The notes under the pieces are model-generated. The model saw nothing but the letters and a program-made list of their open reading frames with translations, did not search any database and was not told the origin of the DNA. Source: an uncultured Bacteroides sp. (GTDB taxonomy: Bacteria; Bacteroidota; Bacteroidia; Bacteroidales; Bacteroidaceae). From it: a DNA stretch of 64,000 nucleotides. Below, piece by piece: positions 58,509 to 64,000 of the stretch. Numbering within the stretch: the first letter of the stretch is position 1; each line of letters begins with the position of its first letter. The stretch is taken from assembly GCF_902491285.1 (NCBI RefSeq), contig NZ_CABUHK010000003.1:1-64000 (forward strand). The letters run 5' to 3'. Made by a program: the position numbers and the translations under genes.

Positions 58509-58601
58509 GTTCCACTATAGTTTCTCTTTCGTCCCACTACAATGTTCTGTAAGGAAAACTATAGTGCTCTTTGCGGAACACCATAGTGGAACGAAAAAAG
58601 A
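58509..58601. repeat. Four-unit 22-bp periodic ACTATAGT array
   Basis: The octamer begins at 58514 (ACTATAGT), 58536 (ACTACAAT), 58558 (ACTATAGT) and 58580 (ACCATAGT), each exactly 22 bases apart. The five bases before each octamer alternate GTTCC, GTCCC, GGAAA and GGAAC. The whole block closes as an inverted repeat (11 bp, 58508-58518 with 58583-58593). ACTATAGT is itself palindromic. The array lies between a leftward -7 box and the HU-like gene. Confidence 0.8.
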
Positions 58602-58609
58602 AGAGACAA

Positions 58610-58617
58610 CAAAGGTA
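58610..58617 (-). promoter_or_regulatory. Candidate -7 box for the HU/winged-helix gene
   Basis: The minus strand reads TACCTTTG (match to TAnnTTTG). It is the only such match upstream of this gene, and it would give a leader of about 175 bases containing the array and the palindrome. Confidence 0.4.
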
Positions 58618-58757
58618 ATTACTTTGGGCAAGAAAACTAATTATATTAGCAGGAAAAAGAAATAAAAACTTCATTGAGATTGTTTATTACCCTAAGCTAC
58701 TCTTTCGTTTTTTAATAAATTAGCTAGAAAGTGTGGTGTTTATTGGATAAGAACGCT

Positions 58758-58765
58758 TATTTTTG
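58758..58765 (+). promoter_or_regulatory. Candidate -7 box for the Ig-like lipoprotein gene
   Basis: TATTTTTG matches TAnnTTTG only 5 bases before the ATG at 58770, so the mRNA would be almost leaderless. Either this box is not used or the start is unusual. Confidence 0.3.
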
Positions 58766-58769
58766 CAGC

Positions 58770-60680
58770 ATGTTACAGTTTGAGAATCAAAAGATAAAAC
58801 AAATAGTCCGCAAGGCGCTTCCGGTAGTAACGCTGGTAGCTATGTTATACTCCTGCGCCAGTATCGGGCGACCGGACGGGGGACCTTATGATGAGACTCC
58901 ACCCCGTTTCATTGGCAGTACCCCTGCTGCCGGTGCATTAAATAATGAAAGGACGAAAGTCTCTTTGCAATTTGACGAATTTATAAAGTTGGAGAAAGCG
59001 ACTGAGAAAGTGGTTGTTTCTCCACCTCAGATACAGCAACCCGAAATCAAGGCTTCCGGAAAGCGGATACAGGTGAACCTGCTTGATTCTTTGAAACCGA
59101 ACACTACCTACACCATTGACTTTTCGGATGCTATTGTCGATAATAATGAGGGTAACCCGTTGGGTAACTTTGCATTTACCTTTTCTACCGGTGCACAGAT
59201 CGATACGATGGAAGTGTCGGGAACAGTACTTGATGCCTCTAATTTGGAACCTATCAAAGGCATTCTTGTCGGACTGCATTCTAACCTGAACGATTCGGCT
59301 TTCAACAAGTTACCTTTCGATCGCGTGGCACGCACGGACAGTCGTGGACGATTTTCTATTCGCGGCATAGCTCCCGGCAAGTACCGTATTTACGGATTGA
59401 TGGATGCCGATCAGAATTTTACTTTCAATCAGAAGAGCGAGGTGATTGCTTTTCATGATTCGCTGATTATCCCCCGCATGGAAGAACGTACCCGTATGGA
59501 TACAGCTTGGGTGGACTCGCTGACTTATGATACGATTGTAGAGAAGAAATATATGCATTATCTGCCGGACGATGTGATTCTCCGGGCCTTCAAGGAACTG
59601 AATTATTCGCAATACCTTATCAAATCCGAAAGACTTGTTCCGCATAAATTTACTTTCTATTTTGCAGGTAAAGCAGACACTTTGCCTGTACTGAAAGGAT
59701 TAAACTTCGACGAAAAGGATGCTTTTATCATCGAGAAGAATCAGCGGAACGATACGATTCATTATTGGGTAAAGGATTCCTTGCTCTTCAAACAGGATAC
59801 GCTTGCCATGAGCCTGACTTATCTTTATACGGATACCTTGAATCAGCTAGTGCCCCGCACGGATACTTTGAACCTGGTTTCGAAACAGAAGTATAAGAAA
59901 GACGATCCGGAAAAGGAGAAGAAGAAAAAGAAGAAAAAGAAAGACGAAGAGGACGAACCGGAACCGACGAAATTCCTGCCGGTGAATGTCAGCGCGCCTT
60001 CATCAATGGATGTATATGGATATATCTCTCTTAACTTTGAAGAACCTATCGCCAGCTTTGACAGTGCGGCCATTCATCTGCGGCAGAAAGTGGATACGCT
60101 TTGGCAGGATATACCATTCGAGTTTGGACGGGATTCTCTGAATCAGAAGAAGTTTAATCTGTATTATGATTGGGAGCCGACTTTTGAATATGAGTTTGAA
60201 GTAGATTCTACAGCTTTCCACGGTATATATGGCTTGTTTACCGATAAGATAAAACAGGGATTCAAGGTACGTAGTGAAGATGAATATTTCACGCTTCATT
60301 TCAACGTGACAGGAGCTGATTCTCTGGCATTCGTCGAACTGCTTGATGCGCAAGACAAGGTAGTCCGTAAGCGGAGAGTGGAGAAGGATGGAATGGTTGA
60401 TTTCTACTTCCTGAATCCAGGGAAATATGCAGCCAGACTGATTAACGATACGAATGGAAACGGAGAATGGGACACGGGAGACTTTGCGAAAGGTTTGCAA
60501 CCGGAGGCAGTTTTCTATTATCCGACAATATTAGAGTATAAAGCGTTGTGGGATGTGACACAACCATGGGATATTCATGCGACCCCTGTAGATAAACAGA
60601 AACCGGATGAGCTTAAAAAACAAAAACCAGATGAAGACAAGAAGAAAAAAGATAGAAATAATCAGAACAGGCGCCGTTAG
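58770..60680 (+). CDS. Ig-like domain lipoprotein
   Basis: A 636-residue lipoprotein (lipobox LYSCAS, about residue 30). Residues about 42-145 form a bacterial Ig-like (SbsA/Big_5) domain: PPRFIGSTPAAGALNNERTKVSLQFDEFIKL, NTTYTIDFSDAIVDNNEGN. This is followed by a carboxypeptidase-like beta domain (VSGTVLDASNLEPIKGILVGL, RGRFSIRGIAPGKYRIYGLMD). Two Lys/Glu-rich stretches follow, one near residue 390 (eight Lys in a row, then DEEDEPEP) and one at the C-terminus. It is a conserved Bacteroidetes family with no known job. The end overlaps the next gene. Confidence 0.85.
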   Translation: MLQFENQKIKQIVRKALPVVTLVAMLYSCASIGRPDGGPYDETPPRFIGSTPAAGALNNERTKVSLQFDEFIKLEKATEKVVVSPPQIQQPEIKASGKRIQVNLLDSLKPNTTYTIDFSDAIVDNNEGNPLGNFAFTFSTGAQIDTMEVSGTVLDASNLEPIKGILVGLHSNLNDSAFNKLPFDRVARTDSRGRFSIRGIAPGKYRIYGLMDADQNFTFNQKSEVIAFHDSLIIPRMEERTRMDTAWVDSLTYDTIVEKKYMHYLPDDVILRAFKELNYSQYLIKSERLVPHKFTFYFAGKADTLPVLKGLNFDEKDAFIIEKNQRNDTIHYWVKDSLLFKQDTLAMSLTYLYTDTLNQLVPRTDTLNLVSKQKYKKDDPEKEKKKKKKKKDEEDEPEPTKFLPVNVSAPSSMDVYGYISLNFEEPIASFDSAAIHLRQKVDTLWQDIPFEFGRDSLNQKKFNLYYDWEPTFEYEFEVDSTAFHGIYGLFTDKIKQGFKVRSEDEYFTLHFNVTGADSLAFVELLDAQDKVVRKRRVEKDGMVDFYFLNPGKYAARLINDTNGNGEWDTGDFAKGLQPEAVFYYPTILEYKALWDVTQPWDIHATPVDKQKPDELKKQKPDEDKKKKDRNNQNRRR

Positions 60681-61500
60681 CTTTCGTCGTTGCTTGATTA
60701 TCGGAGCCGTGGTATTACTGATGGGAATTTTCGCCCTTCCCGCCAATGCCCAATGTGAGGCGAAGAACGAGGCGTTTCAAACCGGCGAACACGTGATGTA
60801 CGATTTGTACTTCAACTGGAAGTTTGTCTGGGTGAAAGCCGGACTTGCCAGCCTGACGACCAATGCGACTACTTACCACTCGGAACCTGCTTTCCGGATG
60901 AACCTGCTCGCTTTGGGCAGTAAACGGGCGGATTTCTTTTTCAAGATGCGTGATACGCTGACTTGCGTGATTGGCGAGAAACTGGAGCCGCGTTATTTCC
61001 GTAAAGGAGCCGAGGAAGGGAAACGATATACTGTGGATGAGGCTTGGTTCTCGTATAAGGACGGTCTTTGCTTTGTCAACCAGAAACGTACGTACCGGGA
61101 TGGAGCGTTTGATGAATCGGAAGCAAGTGACAGTCGTTGTATATATGATATGTTGAGTATTTTGGCTCAGGCACGTTCTTACGACCCTGCAGATTATAAG
61201 GTGGGAGACAAAATCAAGTTCCCAATGGCTACGGGACGTAAGGTGGAAGAGCAGACGCTTATCTATCGTGGAAAGGAAAATGTAAAAGCCGAGAATGGGG
61301 TTACTTATCGTTGCCTGATTTTCTCGTTAGTCGAATACGATAAGAAAGGGAAAGAAAAAGAAGTCATTACTTTCTTTGTGACGGATGACTTGAACCATCT
61401 TCCGGTTCGTCTGGATTTGTTCCTGAACTTTGGTTCGGCAAAGGCGTTCCTGAATGATGTTCGGGGAAATCGGCATCCGATGACTTCTATTGTTAAATAA
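60631..61500 (+). CDS. DUF3108 family exported protein
   Basis: A 289-residue protein with a basic N-terminus, hydrophobic segment and AQ-type cleavage (ANAQCEAKNEAFQTGEHVMYDLYFNWKFVWVKAGL). That is the classical opening of DUF3108, a periplasmic beta protein. It is predicted secreted and cell-envelope associated, with no catalytic motif. The reading frame overlaps the Lys-rich tail of the upstream gene by 50 bases (or more if the ATG at 60607 is used), so coupling is likely. A convergent hairpin ends the unit. Confidence 0.85.
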   Translation: MKTRRKKIEIIRTGAVSFRRCLIIGAVVLLMGIFALPANAQCEAKNEAFQTGEHVMYDLYFNWKFVWVKAGLASLTTNATTYHSEPAFRMNLLALGSKRADFFFKMRDTLTCVIGEKLEPRYFRKGAEEGKRYTVDEAWFSYKDGLCFVNQKRTYRDGAFDESEASDSRCIYDMLSILAQARSYDPADYKVGDKIKFPMATGRKVEEQTLIYRGKENVKAENGVTYRCLIFSLVEYDKKGKEKEVITFFVTDDLNHLPVRLDLFLNFGSAKAFLNDVRGNRHPMTSIVK

Positions 61501-61508
61501 GTAGAGAA

Positions 61509-61581
61509 TTAGGTACGGATTTTGCGGATTACACAGTTTCAATTAAATAAAAAATGTGTAATCCGCGAAATTCATACCTAA
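61509..61581. terminator. Long imperfect hairpin between convergent genes
   Basis: A perfect 12-base-pair core (GCGGATTACACA at 61524-61535 with TGTGTAATCCGC at 61555-61566) is flanked by further complementary ends (TTAGGTA at 61509-61515 with TACCTAA at 61575-61581). The loop is A-rich. It fits a bidirectional terminator. Confidence 0.6.
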
Positions 61582-61615
61582 ATGGATAGCTTTACAATCT
61601 GCTTTAACTTCTCTT

Positions 61616-62026
61616 TTATTCTTCTACCTCAAAAGGAACTTTCTGATCTTTTCTGAATACGCTGGATTCGAAAGTTGCAATCAAATCCCCATTTTGATTG
61701 GTAATATCTACCTGATAGCAACCTGTGCTTCGTCCGATATAACGCTCGCGTGCTTCGGCATAAAGAGTATCGCCCGGTCCGCTGGCACGTACGAAGGTGA
61801 TGGTGGATGAAAGTGAGAAAGCAAGTGTGCCATGTGAATTGGCAGCCGCAGCAAGTGCAAGGTCGGCCAACGTAAAGATGGCTCCGCCCTGTGTTCGTGC
61901 TCCTGCGTTCAGATGTTCGGGCTTTATTTCCAACTTGGCTTTGCTGTACCCTTTTCTTACTTCCAGCAGAACTATACCTGCGTTTTCGGCGAATACGTCA
62001 TTCTTAAAAAACTCTTGTGGGGTCAT
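61616..62026 (-). CDS. Hotdog-fold thioesterase (PaaI family)
   Basis: A 136-residue cytoplasmic acyl-CoA thioesterase-like protein. The central hotdog helix and active-site region read LNAGARTQGGAIFTLADLALAAAANSHG, with Asn/Gly and the catalytic acid of PaaI-type enzymes, followed by AFSLSSTITFVRASGPGDTLYAEARERYIGRSTGCYQVDITNQNGDLIATF. The preferred thioester is unknown. Monocistronic, with a -7 box at 62074-62081. Confidence 0.9.
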   Translation of the reverse strand: MTPQEFFKNDVFAENAGIVLLEVRKGYSKAKLEIKPEHLNAGARTQGGAIFTLADLALAAAANSHGTLAFSLSSTITFVRASGPGDTLYAEARERYIGRSTGCYQVDITNQNGDLIATFESSVFRKDQKVPFEVEE

Positions 62027-62073
62027 CGTATTTGTATGTTTGAAAATTCTTATTATTCTAAATAAATGTGCGG

Positions 62074-62081
62074 CAAATATA
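62074..62081 (-). promoter_or_regulatory. Candidate -7 box for the thioesterase gene
   Basis: The minus strand reads TATATTTG (match to TAnnTTTG), 48 bases upstream of the ATG. Confidence 0.45.
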
Positions 62082-62175
62082 GTTGTTTTTTGCTATACGG
62101 TCTAATAATGTGATATTATAAAATAATCAGACAAGCCTTGCGTTATTTTAATACCGATATGAACGTAGAATTCTA

Positions 62176-64000
62176 TCAATATAAAAAGTATTTGGGGGTT
62201 CCTTTTAATTCTATTGTTTTAGATAAAACTTTAGAAGTAAATCTTTGGGGTGCACTTGGGCAAACATTTCCAGCATAAATGTTTATCATTCCTGGTACAG
62301 TACCAACACCCCCAGTTTCATCTACATACGATAAATCTCTTGTAGAAAGTTTGAATTCTACGATTTTATGCTCCCCAGGGTTAAGATTTACCTTTTTAAA
62401 ACGGACTAATTGGCAAAGTGGAGCCTCTTGTGCAATTGCTTTATGGGATAAATAGAGTTGTATAACCTCTTCACCTGCACATCTACCTGTATTACTTACT
62501 TCAACTTTAACACTTAAGGTATCACCAATCTGTGCTTCTACAGGACATAGTAATTTATTATATTTAAAAGAAGTATAACTTAGCCCATATCCAAAAGGAT
62601 ATAACACATCTTTATCAAAATAACGATATGTTCTGTTCGCCATAGAGTAATCTTCTATAGAAGGTATATCCGTATCAGAATGATAAAAAGTAACAGGCAA
62701 TTTTCCGGATGGATTATAACGTCCAAATAGAATATCCGCTAAAGCAGTACCAGTGGCTTGTCCTCCATACCATGCCTGAATAATAACTGGTAAATTTTCT
62801 GCTTCCCAATTGAAAGCCATAGCACCACCAGACATACAGATAAATATCATTGGTTTACTCAATAGATTCAGTTTTTTCATTACCTCAGTTTGGATAGATG
62901 GCAAATTGATGGTAGTTCTATCACCTCCCACAAATCCTTCAAGTCCTCCTGCATCTCCCTCTTCACCTTCTAACATTGGAGATATACCACCAGCATAAAT
63001 AATTAAATCAACATCCTTATATTTATCTGCAAATCGTTCCAAATCTATGCCCTCATTCAATTTAATAAAGTCAGATATCGAATCATATACAATCTCAATC
63101 CCTTTTTCTGCACGTAAAGCGTCCAAAAGAGTTACATTCTTACTAGGAATACCATTATAGTTACCAAGTTGCGTTATTTGGTTATTAGCATTAGGACCTA
63201 TGAGGGCTATTTTTTTTGTTTTAGACGACAATGGAAGTGTCTTCTTGTCATTTTTCAACAAAACCATTGATTGGCGAGCCATCTTAAGTGCTTGTTCTTG
63301 ATGCGAGTGAGATTCAAGTACATCATAAGATATGTTTGAATAAGGCACCTTACTTGGAGGATCAAACATGCCTAAACGGAAACGTATTTTCAAAAGATTT
63401 CTTAAAGAGATATCAATTTGCTCTTCAGTGATCAGTCCTGCATTAACAGCTGCCGGTAATGAACGATAAGTATCCCCGCATTCCAGGTCTGTTCCATGTA
63501 ATACAGCATCTGATGAAGCTGAAATAGAATCTTTATGCGTTTTGTGTCCATATAGAAAATCCGTAATAGCCCAACAATCTGAAGTTATATATCCCTCAAA
63601 TTTCCAATCATGAAGTAGAATTTTTCTCAATAGCAGGTTGCTTCCACAGCAAGGCTGACCGTTGAAGCTGTTATAGGCACACATAACTCCTGAAACATTT
63701 GCCTCTTTTATTAATCTATAAAAAGCAGGTAAATAGGTATCGCGTAAATCATGGTCACTGGCAGTCGCTTCAAATTTATGCCTTAATGGCTCCGGTCCAC
63801 TATGAACTGCAAAATGTTTGGCACATGCAGATACCTTTAAATAATTAGGATCATTTCCCTGTAATCCTTTAACCATTGATATTCCCATTTCAGATGTAAG
63901 ATATGGATCCTCACCGTATGTTTCATGTCCACGTCCCCAACGAGGATCACGGAATATATTCACATTAGGAGTCCAAAACGTTAATCCGGTATACCTTTTA
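62176..64000 (-). CDS. GH3 glycosidase, N-terminus beyond the window
   Basis: The frame is open past 63963 to the edge (reading KRYTGLTFWTPNVNIFRDPRWGRG), so the gene is cut by the window and the GTG at 63963 is not the start. About 608 residues are visible. The GH3 barrel contains KHFAVHSGPE, GVMCAYNSFNGQPCC and the nucleophile Asp (codon 63579-63577) in ITSDCWA. The second GH3 domain (ALIGPNANNQ, QAWYGGQATGTALADILFGRYNPSGKLP) and a fibronectin-III-like C-terminus follow. The SDC rather than SDW nucleophile context favours beta-xylosidase-like members, but substrate is open. Base composition is visibly AT-richer than its neighbours. Confidence 0.92.
   Translation of the reverse strand, partial: KRYTGLTFWTPNVNIFRDPRWGRGHETYGEDPYLTSEMGISMVKGLQGNDPNYLKVSACAKHFAVHSGPEPLRHKFEATASDHDLRDTYLPAFYRLIKEANVSGVMCAYNSFNGQPCCGSNLLLRKILLHDWKFEGYITSDCWAITDFLYGHKTHKDSISASSDAVLHGTDLECGDTYRSLPAAVNAGLITEEQIDISLRNLLKIRFRLGMFDPPSKVPYSNISYDVLESHSHQEQALKMARQSMVLLKNDKKTLPLSSKTKKIALIGPNANNQITQLGNYNGIPSKNVTLLDALRAEKGIEIVYDSISDFIKLNEGIDLERFADKYKDVDLIIYAGGISPMLEGEEGDAGGLEGFVGGDRTTINLPSIQTEVMKKLNLLSKPMIFICMSGGAMAFNWEAENLPVIIQAWYGGQATGTALADILFGRYNPSGKLPVTFYHSDTDIPSIEDYSMANRTYRYFDKDVLYPFGYGLSYTSFKYNKLLCPVEAQIGDTLSVKVEVSNTGRCAGEEVIQLYLSHKAIAQEAPLCQLVRFKKVNLNPGEHKIVEFKLSTRDLSYVDETGGVGTVPGMINIYAGNVCPSAPQRFTSKVLSKTIELKGTPKYFLY

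Larger units (their letters stand above)
58431..58769. other. 340-base divergent intergenic region
   Basis: It separates the HU/winged-helix gene (left) and the Ig-like lipoprotein (right). It holds the 14-bp palindrome, the 22-bp array, a -7 box toward each side (58610-58617 leftward and 58758-58765 rightward) and an AT-rich stretch between them with no recognised feature. Classical start choices further upstream of the Ig-like gene (GTG at 58731) are not supported. Confidence 0.6.

Noticed and set aside
58509..58601. Invertible promoter (phase-variable switch)
   Set aside because: The 11-bp outer inverted repeat is short, the inside is itself periodic, and no site-specific recombinase gene is in the window. 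A periodic repeat explains it better.
59911..59960. Phase-variable homopolymer in the Ig-like gene
   Set aside because: The Lys run is encoded by mixed AAG/AAA codons, not by a single long homopolymer or perfect short repeat, so slippage is less likely.

Overview
This window is chromosomal DNA of a gut Bacteroides, most likely in the B. thetaiotaomicron/ovatus/faecis group. The grounds are SusC/SusD genes, a 1352-residue hybrid two-component system, dense lipoprotein and polysaccharide-degradation genes, a DUF2851/DUF1573/DUF4988 gene complement, and repeated TAnnTTTG elements (the Bacteroides -7 box) just upstream of starts. The species call rests on resemblance remembered without a database and is soft.

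Layout. 1-2.9 kb: the first codons of a probable signal peptidase (lepB) and dapB face left, then a DUF2851 gene and a DUF4348-type lipoprotein face right. 2.9-11.3 kb: a five-gene leftward operon (membrane HEAT protein, GT2 synthase, TPR plus YaiO-type outer-membrane barrel, DUF4838 lipoprotein, DUF1573 lipoprotein). It looks like a synthase-dependent exopolysaccharide machine built on the Pga plan. 11.6-16.8 kb: an LruC-domain lipoprotein, a DUF6250 lectin-like protein and a large PL8 chondroitinase. 16.9-17.1 kb: a strictly 22-bp-periodic array of GTTTC/GAAAC motifs. 17.2-19.4 kb: a DcaP-like porin and a tRNA-dihydrouridine synthase face left.

19.5-43.3 kb: a polysaccharide utilisation locus. 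The rightward operon encodes SusC, SusD, a DUF5017-like surface lipoprotein, three DUF4988-type lipoproteins, a beta-helix (DUF4955-like) putative lyase, a second PL8 lyase and a GH29 fucosidase. Facing it are a Ser-type sulfatase and a hybrid two-component sensor/regulator. Binding, import, depolymerisation, defucosylation and desulfation point to a sulfated, fucose-bearing uronic-acid glycan, with fucosylated chondroitin sulfate or a similar glycosaminoglycan as the working guess.

43.4-54.2 kb: a CBM9-like protein, a tripartite RND efflux operon that ends in an lpxA paralogue, and a secreted GH2 beta-galactosidase. 54.5-58.4 kb: two HU-like DNA-binding genes flank a TonB-dependent receptor and a small Cys-rich DUF6660-type protein. 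A second 22-bp-periodic array (ACTATAGT type) lies in the probable 5' leader of one HU-like gene. 58.8-62.0 kb: an Ig-like lipoprotein overlapping a DUF3108 gene, and a hotdog thioesterase. 62.2-64 kb: an AT-rich GH3 glycosidase that runs off the right edge. No rRNA, tRNA, CRISPR, insertion sequence or phage gene was seen.
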